Assembly: GCA_050331295.1 (NCBI GenBank)
Contig: JBHJGZ010000009.1
Location: 532,194 to 596,193, forward strand
Direction of reading: 5' to 3'
Length of the DNA stretch: 64,000 nt
Source of the DNA: Kuafuiihalomonas sp050331295
GTDB lineage: Bacteria > Myxococcota > Kuafuiibacteriia > Kuafuiibacteriales > Kuafuiibacteriaceae
How positions within the stretch are numbered: the first letter of the stretch is position 1; each line of letters opens with the position of its first letter. A program made the position numbers and the translations under genes. The notes beneath the pieces were generated by a model that was not told where the DNA came from, did no database searches, and was given only the letters and a program-made list of their open reading frames with translations. Below are positions 35,200 to 44,088 of the stretch, in pieces.

Positions 35200-36120
35200 G
35201 TGGTTTTCGTGGAACTTGGACTCGGATTCCTCCTGGGCGCTCTCATCCTTCCCGTGGTCTTGAACATCGCAAAGTCCTTTGGACTCTATGCGGTGATCAG
35301 GGAGAGCGAGGCGCAGGTCTTCACTCTTTTTGGTCGTGTCATCGGTGTGCTCGACGAACCTGGACTTCGCTTCCCCATTCAAAGATTTGGTCCGGCTGCG
35401 TTGCTCATTCCCTTTTTCGGAAAGCGATACAAGGTGAACGTCGCCTTGCGTCAACAGTACCTGCGAGAACAAATGGTCAACTCGGAAGAAGGTACGCCGA
35501 TGGGCGTGGGGATCTGGTACGAGATGCAGGTCGTAGAGCCAGTGAAGTACCTGTTCGAGAATGCAAACCCGGAAGGTTCGCTCGAAGCGAACGTTGCAAG
35601 CTCAACGATCTCGGCGTTGAGCAACCTCGAAATGGAGAAGATGCTGGAAGATCGCCATACATTGAGTCGAACCGTTCGAGAAACGGTCTCGCCGTTGTCG
35701 GAGAAATGGGGCTACCGGCTTGGTTCCGTGTATATCCGCAAGGTATCTTTCACAGATCGGCAGATGGTCGACAACATCACGGAGAAGGTGGTCAAACGCT
35801 TGGTACAGGTGACCTCCGCCATGAAGCAGGACGGGGACAATCGGGTCGGGTTGATTCAAAGCGAGACGGCGAAGCGAGTCTCTCAGAAGATGGCGGAGGC
35901 CAGCGCTCGTCGGCCTCAGGTGGTCGGCGTCGCGCTAAACGAAATTCGCCGCCAGGACCCAGAGATTCTTCAGGCTGTGATTGACGTCATGGAAGCCGAA
36001 AAACTCCTGGAGTCGGGAGCTCCCGTCGAGGTGGTTCCCGCCGGCGCTCAGGTGATGCTTCAATTGTCCGAAGGTTCGTCGGTCTCGGATCCGCGGCCCG
36101 GCCGTGCCGGCTTCCGATAG
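35200..36120 (+). CDS. SPFH/Band 7 membrane protein (HflC-like)
   Basis: A 306-residue partner of the preceding gene product. It has a membrane helix (about 4-26, LGLGFLLGALILPVVLNIA), an SPFH domain (about 30-215) with VIRESEAQVFTLFGRVIGV and RVRETVSPLSEKWG-type sequence, and a C-terminal coiled coil (about 215-270) rich in Lys/Glu/Ala. The tail has a glycine/proline-rich end (SDPRPGRAGFR). The GTG start is 2 bases after the upstream stop, so the pair is co-translated. Probable role: paired ring or raft scaffold in the inner membrane. Confidence 0.86.
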   Translation: MVFVELGLGFLLGALILPVVLNIAKSFGLYAVIRESEAQVFTLFGRVIGVLDEPGLRFPIQRFGPAALLIPFFGKRYKVNVALRQQYLREQMVNSEEGTPMGVGIWYEMQVVEPVKYLFENANPEGSLEANVASSTISALSNLEMEKMLEDRHTLSRTVRETVSPLSEKWGYRLGSVYIRKVSFTDRQMVDNITEKVVKRLVQVTSAMKQDGDNRVGLIQSETAKRVSQKMAEASARRPQVVGVALNEIRRQDPEILQAVIDVMEAEKLLESGAPVEVVPAGAQVMLQLSEGSSVSDPRPGRAGFR

Positions 36121-36182
36121 CATCGCGACCCGCGTTCTTGCTCTCCATGTAAAGCCCTGTTACTCCGTTCGGGCGGGACGCG

Positions 36183-36656
36183 ATGCAGCACATCGACGTC
36201 GTTCATTTGCTGAAATCCACCGAGCTCTTTCGAAGCTTCACCGAAACCGGGCTCCAGATCATGGCGTCGATTGCGCAGGTCAAGAACGTGCCAGCCGGAG
36301 CCCCGTTGTTCGTGGAAAACATGATCGGGGATTCGATGTTCGTCATGGCCGAAGGACGGGTCCGCTTGTTGGTCCAGGGCCCGGAGGGGCGCGCCGTAAC
36401 CCTGGCGGTCCTCGCGGCGCCGGCGACGTTGGGCGAGGCGGCGCTGCTGAGGGCCGGGCCTCGTCTTTGTTCCGCGACGACCGAGGTCGACAGCACCGTG
36501 GTCGAGTTGAGTCGGCGCGACATCGCCCAACTTCAGAGGACCAAACCACAGGCGGTTTTGAAGCTCATGATGAGCGTCGTGGATATTTTTGGTGAGCGCG
36601 TCCGTAGCGTCGAAGGCGACCTTCGCGAATTTCTGGCGTGGCGGTCGCAGCCGTAG
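36183..36656 (+). CDS. Cyclic-nucleotide-binding-domain protein
   Basis: A 157-residue single-domain protein of the CRP/cNMP-binding fold: HLLKSTELFRSFTETGLQIM, the strand VPAGAPLFVENMIGDSMFVMAEG, and the ligand-loop region APATLGEAALLRAGPRLCSA, where GEAALL...SA resembles the phosphate-binding cassette (GExALL...RSA). It has no helix-turn-helix, so it is probably a sensory subunit. It lies 62 bases after the SPFH pair and 11 bases before xerD on the same strand. Confidence 0.85.
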   Translation: MQHIDVVHLLKSTELFRSFTETGLQIMASIAQVKNVPAGAPLFVENMIGDSMFVMAEGRVRLLVQGPEGRAVTLAVLAAPATLGEAALLRAGPRLCSATTEVDSTVVELSRRDIAQLQRTKPQAVLKLMMSVVDIFGERVRSVEGDLREFLAWRSQP

Positions 36657-36667
36657 GATCGTGACGC

Positions 36668-37543
36668 ATGGAGTGGGACGACGTCCTCGAGCAATTCGAC
36701 CTCCACCTCCGATTTGAACGGCATCTGGCCGAAAACACCCTCCTCGCCTATCGACGCGACCTCCGCGACCTGCGGGACCACAGCCGCGGTCGGAGTCCAT
36801 CGGTCATGACGGCGGAGGACCTGCGCGATTGGCTGCAGGACGTCAGTCGAGCCGGCCGGAGTCCGCGAACCCAGGCCAGGAAGCTCGTCGCAGCCCGAAG
36901 GTTGTTCCGCTTCCTCAAGGCCCGCGGTCACCGCTCGGATGATCCCGCGTCGTTTGTGGACCTGCCCAAGGTCGGTCGTCCGCTCCCAAGGGTGGTTTCG
37001 CACGCTTGGGTGTTGCGGATCCTGGATCTCGCCCGAAGTTCGGCTCGAGACACCGCCTGGGTCGGCCTGATGTACGGCTCCGGCCTTCGGGTGAGCGAGG
37101 TGTGTAACCTGACGTTGGACCGGCTGTACCTGCAGGAAGGCTTTCTTCGAGTCCTCGGGAAAGGCAGCAAGGAGCGGGTTGCTCCGATGGCCCCCGGGGT
37201 CGGGTCGATGCTTCGGGTCTATTTGGAGGTGGAGCGGCCCCGGGCCCTTCGAGGCCAGCTGAACGATGCGGTTTTTCCAGGCCGATCGGGACGCGGATGC
37301 ATCAGCCGGCAGGCCGTCTTTCTGCGGATTCGACGTCTTTCCCAAGAGGCGGGCGTTCCCGATTCCGTTTCGCCCCATGTGCTGCGGCACGCTTTCGCGA
37401 CCGAGCTGGTTCGGGGTGGGGCGGACCTCCGGTCGATTCAGACGATGCTGGGCCACGCAGACCTACGGACCACCGAGGTGTACACGCATTTGGGTACCGA
37501 GCACCTTCGCAGGGCCTATGATCGCGCTCACCCTCGAGCCTAG
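36668..37543 (+). CDS. xerD: Tyrosine recombinase XerD/XerC
   Basis: A 291-residue site-specific recombinase that resolves chromosome dimers at dif. The N-terminal SAM-like core-binding domain (about 1-90) is followed by the catalytic domain with all five key residues: arginine in GLRVSEVCNL, lysine in GKGSKERVAP, HxxR in SPHVLRHAF, histidine in MLGHADLRTTEVYTHL and the nucleophilic tyrosine in that same segment. Length and spacing are those of chromosomal Xer proteins, not phage integrases; no phage genes or attachment sites are near. It starts 11 bases after the cNMP-binding gene. Confidence 0.92.
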   Translation: MEWDDVLEQFDLHLRFERHLAENTLLAYRRDLRDLRDHSRGRSPSVMTAEDLRDWLQDVSRAGRSPRTQARKLVAARRLFRFLKARGHRSDDPASFVDLPKVGRPLPRVVSHAWVLRILDLARSSARDTAWVGLMYGSGLRVSEVCNLTLDRLYLQEGFLRVLGKGSKERVAPMAPGVGSMLRVYLEVERPRALRGQLNDAVFPGRSGRGCISRQAVFLRIRRLSQEAGVPDSVSPHVLRHAFATELVRGGADLRSIQTMLGHADLRTTEVYTHLGTEHLRRAYDRAHPRA

Positions 37544-37632
37544 CTCGAAAAAAGTACCTCGGTCCGGAAGATCGGGAGTCGGAAGCTTGTTGTCGAGGTT
37601 GCGCGGGCGCATGTAGTTTCCATCACCGCGAG

Positions 37633-38118
37633 ATGAGGGCGCACGCACGAACCATCCAGCCCACCGAAACGTTCGATGACGAGGTCCTTGGCCGGTTCTT
37701 GGATCAAGCCGAATACGCGCTCCTTTCCGTCGAATCGCGGGAGGACCGGCCGTACAGTCGTTCCCATGGCGAAGAGATGGGTCCGTCGCGGACCCAAGAG
37801 CTCGAGCAGGCGTTGGCAGAGTTGGCGGACTGCTACCCGGGACTCTCGGCCGAGCTGGACGACGTCTCCGAACGGGCCCGCTGCTGCGGCGTGCAGGCAG
37901 CCGTACGCGACCTGGAGGCGCTCCCGCACCTTCTGCACTTCGTGCGGCTCTCCCTCGAGGTATTCTTTCGTCAGTTCCCGACCGCCGAAGCGTACGAAAT
38001 GAAGCTGCGGGAGGAAGAAGCCGAGGGCTGCGATGAGGACCAGGACTGTCACTGCGCGCAGGAAACCTTTGAGACGCAAAGAAGGTTGCTGGACACGCTC
38101 CGCGGATGGGTCAACTAG
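37633..38118 (+). CDS. Hypothetical helical protein with cysteine cluster
   Basis: A 161-residue soluble protein without signal or membrane segment. It is mostly helical and acidic. Cysteines occur in LADCYPGL, ERARCCGVQ and, near the C-terminus, EEAEGCDEDQDCHCAQE, where CxxxxxCxC could bind metal. I recognise no domain. It starts 89 bases after xerD. The stop TAG lies in a CTAG shared with the stop of the convergent gene. Codon use is like that of its neighbours, so it looks like a real gene. Confidence 0.65.
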   Translation: MRAHARTIQPTETFDDEVLGRFLDQAEYALLSVESREDRPYSRSHGEEMGPSRTQELEQALAELADCYPGLSAELDDVSERARCCGVQAAVRDLEALPHLLHFVRLSLEVFFRQFPTAEAYEMKLREEEAEGCDEDQDCHCAQETFETQRRLLDTLRGWVN

Positions 38119-39260
38119 TCGGGATCGACGGTCACCAGCCTCCAGAAGTTCTCTTTGAACACCTCTCGCATCGCCTCCCGCGATGCGGTGGCTTGAAACA
38201 CCGCGTGAATCGGCTCGAGGTCGGTGTCGGCCTGGTGAGCCCCGTGCAGGTCGGAGTACGAAAAGACTCCCCTGGGGGCCAGCGATAGAATTTGGCGCCA
38301 CTCTTCCGGAAGCGCGGTCAGCTGCTCCTCGGTTCGCGGCAGCACGCCCCATAGACGCATCTTGCCCCGCGCCACTTCCTTGAGCCACCGACGCCTTCGA
38401 ATCCAGAGCGGGCCTTGGGATTCTTCTTCCAACTCGAGCCCGTCGAAGCTGCGGAGCTTTGCCGGCGTTGCCGAACCTCTCATCCGGGCCGCTACCTCTG
38501 ACAGCCCATAAAGAAGGGCGGCGGTCGCCCGTTCGGCGGCGGAAGGCTCTGCGTTTCGTCTCCGCAAGCTGTCGGAAATCAGAATGTCCAACTTGGGAAT
38601 CTGTGCTCGGTGACGCAGATGAATGAGGCGTCCACCATCCAAGATTGCATCCTTCAGCTCGGTGTATCCGGCCAGAATGGTCTGGTTCGTGATGACCGCG
38701 TTTTCCACCTGGGACGGACCGTCTAGGACCGCGCCTTCCCCCAAACTGACATAAGGCCCCACGATCGAATGCGGGCCGACCTGAACGAAGTCTTCGAACC
38801 AAACCGGCATCCGAATCTCGGCGGTCGGATGGATTTGCGTGAACCGACCCAATGCAAGCCGCTCGAAGTGGGGAACATGGTGTGGCGCCCGGTCGAACCA
38901 ACCTCGTCGAAGCTCGAACCACCGGTCCAAGAGGGCCCAGCCATCCGTCGGCGGCCCGTCATACGGTTCCTGTCCGGGGAGCCTGTCGACGAAGGCGGCC
39001 TTCTCGGTGGGTTCGGTTTGCGGGACCGCCTCTAGGGTCCAATGGATCGGCCAGAGGTGTGCGCTCTCCATGACCTTCCGAACCTCCCCCGGACGGTCGC
39101 TGCACTGAATGTGGACCTCCTTCACCCCTTGGTCCACTGCTTCGTCCAGCCAGTGGTGCAGGAGCGGTTGCGGACCCACCTGCCACAGCGCGAAGGGAAG
39201 AGAGCTTCGTCGAATGGTGTCGAGGTGGGCCCAATCAGGAAGGACCAGGGTCCACTTCAT
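38115..39260 (-). CDS. Left-handed beta-helix (hexapeptide) protein, sugar nucleotidyltransferase-like
   Basis: A 381-residue protein. The N-terminal 120 residues resemble part of a nucleotidyltransferase-like fold (LLHHWLDEAVDQGVKEVHIQ). The centre (about 145-215) has hexapeptide-like repeats of a left-handed beta helix: TQIHPTAEI, FVQVGPHSIVGPYVSLGEGA, SQVENAVITNQTILAGYT. The signature sugar-nucleotide motif GxGTR is not seen. It may modify or pass on a sugar for the adjacent undecaprenyl-phosphate sugar transferase. Its ATG overlaps the transferase stop by 1 base (TGATG), so the two proteins are coupled. The end shares a CTAG stop with the facing gene. Confidence 0.7.
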   Translation of the reverse strand: MKWTLVLPDWAHLDTIRRSSLPFALWQVGPQPLLHHWLDEAVDQGVKEVHIQCSDRPGEVRKVMESAHLWPIHWTLEAVPQTEPTEKAAFVDRLPGQEPYDGPPTDGWALLDRWFELRRGWFDRAPHHVPHFERLALGRFTQIHPTAEIRMPVWFEDFVQVGPHSIVGPYVSLGEGAVLDGPSQVENAVITNQTILAGYTELKDAILDGGRLIHLRHRAQIPKLDILISDSLRRRNAEPSAAERATAALLYGLSEVAARMRGSATPAKLRSFDGLELEEESQGPLWIRRRRWLKEVARGKMRLWGVLPRTEEQLTALPEEWRQILSLAPRGVFSYSDLHGAHQADTDLEPIHAVFQATASREAMREVFKENFWRLVTVDPD

Positions 39261-40063
39261 CAGTAGGCGCCTTCTCCCTTGAGGACTGCGGGCACGGTCT
39301 TGAGAAGAAGTTTGATGTCGGTAAGCAGGCTTTCGGACGCGATGTATTCGAGGTCCAGCCTCACCTGACCTTCGAAGTCGATCTCGCTTCGTCCGCCCAC
39401 CTGCCACAGGCACGTGATGCCGGGCTTCACCATGAGCCGGCGGAGATGGACCGCCCGGTATTTCTCGACTTCGCGCAGAACCGCCGGGCGCGGTCCGACC
39501 AGCGACATGTCGCCCAAGAGGACGTTGAAGAACTGCGGAAACTCGTCGATGGAAAACTTGCGAATCACTCGGCCCACTCGGGTTATCCGTGGGTCGTCCT
39601 TCATTTTGAAGGTCACGCCTTCCTGATGTTGGTTGAGCTCTTCGAGTTCTTTCTTCAGCGCTTCGGCGTTCACGACCATCGAGCGAAACTTGAACATGTC
39701 GAACATTCGGCCCCCTTTGCCGACACGTTTTTGCCGGAAGAAGATGGGGCCTCCGTCCTCGATCTTGATGAGCAGTGCGGTGCCGGCAAAAACTGGGCTG
39801 AAGATGAGCAGCGCCGTGGCAGACCCCGTGATATCGAGGTAACGCTTGAGCGTTTCCGCCAGCCGGTACGTAGCGCGCCACGCCAACTTCTTGGTCGCCA
39901 GTCTGCGTCGCCAAGCGCGTACCGTGCCGCGGTCCGCCGTCCTTTCCCAATGGTCGAGAATGGTCCCTGGGTCGAAACTGAGTTCCGTGTTAATGGCATC
40001 CTCAGATGCGTGCTCCGACGCCGGTTGGGGTTCCGGCTGGGGTTCCGATCGTGCCCGTACCAT
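39260..40063 (-). CDS. Undecaprenyl-phosphate sugar-1-phosphate transferase (exopolysaccharide priming)
   Basis: A 267-residue bacterial sugar transferase that loads the first sugar phosphate on undecaprenyl phosphate for exopolysaccharide or O-antigen repeat units. After a charged N-terminal region comes one membrane segment (about 80-105, ATALLIFSPVFAGTALLI). The catalytic domain has GGPIFFRQKRVGKGG, FKFRSM, DPRITRVGRVIRKFSIDE, LLGDMSLVGPRPAV and KPGITCLWQVGGRS. It lacks the four N-terminal membrane helices of WbaP/WcaJ-type enzymes. I chose the ATG at 40063; a TTG at 40108 is in frame, but there TTGACT could equally be a -35 element. It heads a two-gene unit. Confidence 0.9.
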   Translation of the reverse strand: MVRARSEPQPEPQPASEHASEDAINTELSFDPGTILDHWERTADRGTVRAWRRRLATKKLAWRATYRLAETLKRYLDITGSATALLIFSPVFAGTALLIKIEDGGPIFFRQKRVGKGGRMFDMFKFRSMVVNAEALKKELEELNQHQEGVTFKMKDDPRITRVGRVIRKFSIDEFPQFFNVLLGDMSLVGPRPAVLREVEKYRAVHLRRLMVKPGITCLWQVGGRSEIDFEGQVRLDLEYIASESLLTDIKLLLKTVPAVLKGEGAY

Positions 40064-40175
40064 GGAATGAATGAGGCGGACGGTATGGGTGGCAACAGCC
40101 GCAGTCAAACTGGTCTGAGGTCATTTCCGGGCGCAGCTCGGTCACGGGGAGAAGGCACGCATCGGGGGCGAGAAT

Positions 40176-40490
40176 ATGTTCGAGTTCGTTTTTTCTGAGG
40201 ACGAGAAGGTCCTCACCATCCGGGTTCGGGACAGCAAGTTCGACATCACGTCGGCGGCCGATTTTCGGCAGCAGGTCAAGGCGCACTGGAAACCGTCGGT
40301 CGACGAGGTGGTTATGGACTTCTCCCAGGTCGAGTTCGTCGACTCGTCAGGGGTTGGCGCCTTGGTCAGCGTTCACAAGCGTGTGGCAGAAAAGGGGAAT
40401 GCTGTGATCCTCCTCAATCCATGCCCGGCGGTGGTGAGCGTGATCGAGCTCCTCCGCCTGCATCGCGTGTTCACCATCCGACACGATTGA
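40176..40490 (+). CDS. STAS-domain protein (anti-sigma-factor antagonist)
   Basis: A 104-residue single STAS domain of the SpoIIAA/RsbV type. The conserved serine region reads VEFVDSSGVGALVSVHKRV (about 52-70), where the first serine is the usual phosphorylation site of a kinase/anti-sigma partner. The fold pattern of strand, helix and strand is complete. No anti-sigma kinase is adjacent, so its partner must lie elsewhere. It is divergent from the sugar transferase gene, with about 112 bases between the chosen starts. Confidence 0.9.
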   Translation: MFEFVFSEDEKVLTIRVRDSKFDITSAADFRQQVKAHWKPSVDEVVMDFSQVEFVDSSGVGALVSVHKRVAEKGNAVILLNPCPAVVSVIELLRLHRVFTIRHD

Positions 40491-40545
40491 TGCTCATGGC
40501 GTATTTCGTCCGAGCCAGTTCGGGGCTGGACGGTCGAAGGGGAGG

Positions 40546-41220
40546 TCAATGCGGCGAAGGTTCCGCGGTGCGACGCTCAGGGCGAAAAGCTTGCCAGGCC
40601 GTGGCCAAAAGGTCGCGCCAGCTCACGCGGGCCATGCGCTCAGCCACGTTTTCTTCGAGCGCTCGAAAATCCTGCACTTCGGGGGCAAAAACGAGCGCTC
40701 GAGGGTCGTCCTCGGGAATCCGAGTGAGGTCGAGGGCGCCGGAGCCGCTGACGGTGACCACCCAGCGACCGGGCTCCAAGTCGCCTCGGTAAATGGTCAG
40801 GCCCCGAGCCAGATCCGGATCCGTCCAGTCCACGGGCTCGAAGTCGGGTGATACGACGAGACCCGAGGCTGGAGGCGTGTCGTCGTCGTACAGGCGCCGG
40901 ATCATGAGGCGATTCCGACGGACCACGTAGTCGACGAAAAGCTCTTGGTTCGCGTCGAACGAGGTCGGAATGCGCTGAAGGACCTCGCTCCCGCTCCGGA
41001 CCACCACTTCCACCTTGCGGTCGGACCCCACCACCAATTCGGTGACCGCGGAGCGCTCGACCGCCGTGTTGTAGGCGTTTCGCAGTTCGCCATACTCGCC
41101 GGCCAGTGCTTCGAGCTGTTCTGCGTACAACTGCGCCCGCATTCGTTGCCGGCTCCACTCGAAGCCACCCGCCAACCCGAATGCGACTCCGACGAGCGCC
41201 AGGATGACCCAGAATCGCAT
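40546..41220 (-). CDS. Membrane-anchored protein of unknown function
   Basis: A 224-residue protein with one N-terminal membrane helix (RFWVILALVGVAFGLAGGFEW, about 2-22, here named in part), a coiled coil (about 25-60), then strand-rich sequence (VTELVVGSDRKVEVVVRSGSE, about 58-78) in the periplasm. I recognise no domain. The ATG at 41220 is followed at once by the membrane helix; a TTG at 41256 in frame would add 12 residues. It lies 40 bases after malate synthase on the same strand and may be co-transcribed with it. Confidence 0.68.
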   Translation of the reverse strand: MRFWVILALVGVAFGLAGGFEWSRQRMRAQLYAEQLEALAGEYGELRNAYNTAVERSAVTELVVGSDRKVEVVVRSGSEVLQRIPTSFDANQELFVDYVVRRNRLMIRRLYDDDTPPASGLVVSPDFEPVDWTDPDLARGLTIYRGDLEPGRWVVTVSGSGALDLTRIPEDDPRALVFAPEVQDFRALEENVAERMARVSWRDLLATAWQAFRPERRTAEPSPH

Positions 41221-41260
41221 GTTCCACGGTAGCCGGCGCACCGGCGTCGAGGTCAAGCGC

Positions 41261-43141
41261 TTACGCGAAGTCCAGGTTGTGGGTCAGGCGTTCCGCCTTG
41301 GTCTTCCACGCGGTCATGTAGGCTTCGATCCGTCGCACTGCCTCCTGCAAGTCGTGATTGTTGAGGTTCAGGTTAAGGAGGTCGATGTACCATGGTGCTT
41401 TGACCGGTTCCGTCACCGTCCTTTCGACGATCGCCCGGGCGATCGGAAGGGTGGTCTGCTTGGAGTCGTCGTGAACATCCCGGTCCGAGGCCGATAGGAG
41501 CTTTTGGTATTCTTCTTCCATCAGGCGCTCGAAGAGCGCTCGGTCAAAGGGATCCCCCTTTCGTTTACCCGTCTCGGCATCGTCGGCGGTCAAGGGCGCA
41601 CCCTTGTGAAGCCACTCCCAGAGAATGCTGACGCGGATCTCTCCCGTCGCCATGTCTTCCATCAGGTACAGGACGTCGTCGTCGCCGAAGAAATCTGCAG
41701 GCTTGAGGGCGGCGGCTTGGAAGCCTTGTCCAAATGCGTTTCCGTACTGCAGGGCTACACTCAGTAGATCTCTGGCTCCGCGGACGGTTCGCGGGGCATC
41801 CTCCAGCTGAATCAGCCCCTTGGCGTCCTGCTCGGTGTAGGTGAGTTCGGGGAAGCTGCGGCCGAGCTGGTTGAGAGAACCCTGTTCCTGCCAGACTGGC
41901 CGAACGATGTGGACCATCTTCCAGTGCGCGACCCACTTCCCGCTGGCTCCGGCTTGTTGCTCTCGCTCACCGCCGGCGACCGCCTTCTTCATCCCGGCCG
42001 CGACTCCGCTCTTCGAACCGACGGGGATGTTTGGTTCCATACCGCCTTGCCACAGAGCACAATGCCCATTCTGGTCGGGGGTGTTGACCGCCCTGCGCAC
42101 CCGGTCCTCGTAGGTCCGCATGTACCCGTAGGTCATGCCGATGGCATCGATGTTGGGATTGATGAAGGTTTCGTCCCATGCCATCGCATCGGCCACGCTG
42201 TTGATGTAGTCCCATCGGCCGGTATTGAAGCCCACGAAGTGAGGTCCGAGAGCGGCCCGAATTTCCATCAATTGAAAAGACGCTTCCAACTGTTCGACCA
42301 GGACATACGTCTTGATCTGTCCGGTCGCCATTCCGAGGTGGTTCTCGAGAGACGACAGGATATCGTTCCAAAGGGCGGCCTCCTCGCAGGTCTGGATCTT
42401 TGGGAGGTACATGACGACGCAGCCTTGCCGTTCAACGAGCCTCTCCGCGTTGTTCACCACGAACATCGCGGTATCGACGATGGAGGCCGAGAAGCCGATG
42501 TCGTCGCTTCGTGCCACGTGTCGGTCGTCCAGATGAAGGCCGCGGGCCCGGAAGATGACGGTGGTAAAGTCGAGTTGACGCTCCCAGTCCTCGATGATGC
42601 TTCGACCCAACGCTTGCTGGGCCCAAGCATTCATCTCGTCGGCGACGGGCCGCGCCGCGGCCATGAACATGGGGTCTCGCTGTAGCGCCAGCTTCAGATT
42701 GCGCTGATTTTCCAAAGACATGGTGGAGATCTGTCCCAGCGCGTCCTCCCCGTCGAACATCCAGCCGTCGGCCCCGGAAAGGAGCGCATACGCCACGTTC
42801 CGGATGCTCTTCTCGGTGGTCGAATTGGGCTTGGCTCCTGGCCCAGTGCCTTGAATCCACTGACGGCGAAGGGCGGCGGGAATGTCGGCGCCCTGAAAAC
42901 GTCCGTCTCGAACATCCGCGACCTTCAAGGAGGTACGAGGAATCATCGTGGAAGGATCCAAGAATCCGATGGCTTGCCGCTGCCGAGCGCGGGCCTGACG
43001 CCGCTCGTTCCGCCGACGCATGATGTCCTGGCGGTCGCGGTCGAGGGGAACCAGGACCCCCATCGCTTCTCGCACTTCCGGAGTCAGAATGTCCGGGAAG
43101 GCCTCGAGAACACCGGTGCGGAACTTCAAATCCGTGCCCAT
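41261..43141 (-). CDS. aceB: Malate synthase
   Basis: A 626-residue cytosolic enzyme that condenses glyoxylate with acetyl-CoA to malate. Recognisable parts are DGWMFDGEDALGQ, the active-site arginine in IFRARGLHLDDRHV, VMYLPKIQTCEEAALWNDI, FVGFNTGRWDYINS, the glyoxylate region ALWQGGMEPNIPV, and YLMEDMATGEIRVSILWEW, where the catalytic aspartate is kept. It is longer than E. coli AceB (about 530 residues) because of an extra region near residues 360-470. The ATG at 43141 (MGTDLKFRTGVL) is the best start; TTG codons lie a few residues upstream. No isocitrate lyase is in the window. Confidence 0.92.
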   Translation of the reverse strand: MGTDLKFRTGVLEAFPDILTPEVREAMGVLVPLDRDRQDIMRRRNERRQARARQRQAIGFLDPSTMIPRTSLKVADVRDGRFQGADIPAALRRQWIQGTGPGAKPNSTTEKSIRNVAYALLSGADGWMFDGEDALGQISTMSLENQRNLKLALQRDPMFMAAARPVADEMNAWAQQALGRSIIEDWERQLDFTTVIFRARGLHLDDRHVARSDDIGFSASIVDTAMFVVNNAERLVERQGCVVMYLPKIQTCEEAALWNDILSSLENHLGMATGQIKTYVLVEQLEASFQLMEIRAALGPHFVGFNTGRWDYINSVADAMAWDETFINPNIDAIGMTYGYMRTYEDRVRRAVNTPDQNGHCALWQGGMEPNIPVGSKSGVAAGMKKAVAGGEREQQAGASGKWVAHWKMVHIVRPVWQEQGSLNQLGRSFPELTYTEQDAKGLIQLEDAPRTVRGARDLLSVALQYGNAFGQGFQAAALKPADFFGDDDVLYLMEDMATGEIRVSILWEWLHKGAPLTADDAETGKRKGDPFDRALFERLMEEEYQKLLSASDRDVHDDSKQTTLPIARAIVERTVTEPVKAPWYIDLLNLNLNNHDLQEAVRRIEAYMTAWKTKAERLTHNLDFA

Positions 43142-43235
43142 GCCCAGTTCCAAATCATGAAGTTCCGCCCAGTTCCACGGTCTGTTCTGCAATCCGGTTG
43201 CACGAGGTCTCGAGGAACGGCACCCTAGCCGGGTG

Positions 43236-44078
43236 ATGGGCGGCTCAATGACCGGTTTGGCGGCAGCCCTCTTGGTCCTCCTGGCGGGCCCCGCGATCCA
43301 CGCCCTGACCGGGAGGAAAGGGCTCGGTGACCAGGCATCCGGTGTCATGGAGGGTTTCCTCTTGGTTAGCTTGGGAGCGCTCCTGCTTCTCCATCTCATT
43401 CCGGACGCTTGGGTGCACGCGGGCTGGTGGGGCCTTGGCGTCATGGTCGCCGCCTTCGCCGTCAGCCGCCTGGTGCGCCGGAGCGCGCAGCCCAGGACGG
43501 TGTCGAGCTCGGGTCCCGACGCCGCGCCGCCACGCAGGTTGCCCCGATGGTCGCCCCTCGCCACATCGGGAATGGCGGCGCTGGGTCTTTGGGTTCACGC
43601 CGGGGTCGACGGCGCCGCGCTCCGCTCTGTCCAGGATGGATTCGCCCTGTCCATGGCGGTGATCCTTCATCGCCTCCCCATGTCTTTGTTCATCTGGTTT
43701 GCCGTGACACGGGAACAGGGGCCACGGGCCGCCGCGTGGATGTTGACCGGTCTTGGCCTCGCCACCCTGATCGGATTCGCATGTGGTCCCTTCGAGGGGA
43801 CGTTCGCCGTCGGTATCCTCAACGCCCTCGTTTCTGGCCTGGTTCTCCACGTGGTCGTCCATCCATTGACGCCCGGCGCGGCGGCGTCCGGCATGAGATG
43901 GAGCCGCGGGGTGGGGGCTGGTCTAGGGTTTACCGCGATGATGTCTCTTCTGTGGCTTTTGGCCCTCGAGTCTCCGCCGGGGCTTCAATCCGGAGCGATG
44001 GGGTGGGTGGCCACGGTCCTGCTCCTCGCAGCGGCGGGTTTCTGGGTCGCCCGTGCCCGCGCACCTCGGCCGCGATGA
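43236..44078 (+). CDS. ZIP-like polytopic membrane protein
   Basis: A 280-residue membrane protein with about eight helices. It resembles ZIP metal transporters: LWVHAGVDGAALRS and VILHRLPMSLFIWF carry histidines in the places where ZIP helices 4 and 5 have HNFxDG and HExPE motifs. The metal-binding glutamate of the second motif is missing (LHRLP where HELPE is usual), so the transported ion is uncertain. It also has a long loop with prolines between helices 3 and 4. ATG at 43236; ATG at 43248 is also possible. It is divergent from aceB. Confidence 0.72.
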   Translation: MGGSMTGLAAALLVLLAGPAIHALTGRKGLGDQASGVMEGFLLVSLGALLLLHLIPDAWVHAGWWGLGVMVAAFAVSRLVRRSAQPRTVSSSGPDAAPPRRLPRWSPLATSGMAALGLWVHAGVDGAALRSVQDGFALSMAVILHRLPMSLFIWFAVTREQGPRAAAWMLTGLGLATLIGFACGPFEGTFAVGILNALVSGLVLHVVVHPLTPGAAASGMRWSRGVGAGLGFTAMMSLLWLLALESPPGLQSGAMGWVATVLLLAAAGFWVARARAPRPR

Positions 44079-44088
44079 ATCGACGCCG

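Noticed and set aside
36668..37543. Tyrosine recombinase as a sign of an integrated element
   Set aside because: Length and motifs are those of the chromosomal XerC/XerD type; no tRNA, attachment repeats, phage or transfer genes are near.
39990..40050. Short tandem repeat in the N-terminal part of the sugar transferase gene
   Set aside because: It encodes a Pro/Glu/Gln repeat (EPQPEPQP) in a linker; ordinary low-complexity coding sequence.
40103..40108. TTGACT as a -35 box for the sugar transferase gene
   Set aside because: No good -10 at the right distance (TACCGT after 17 bases is poor) and the same bases could be an alternative TTG start; not strong enough to list as a promoter.
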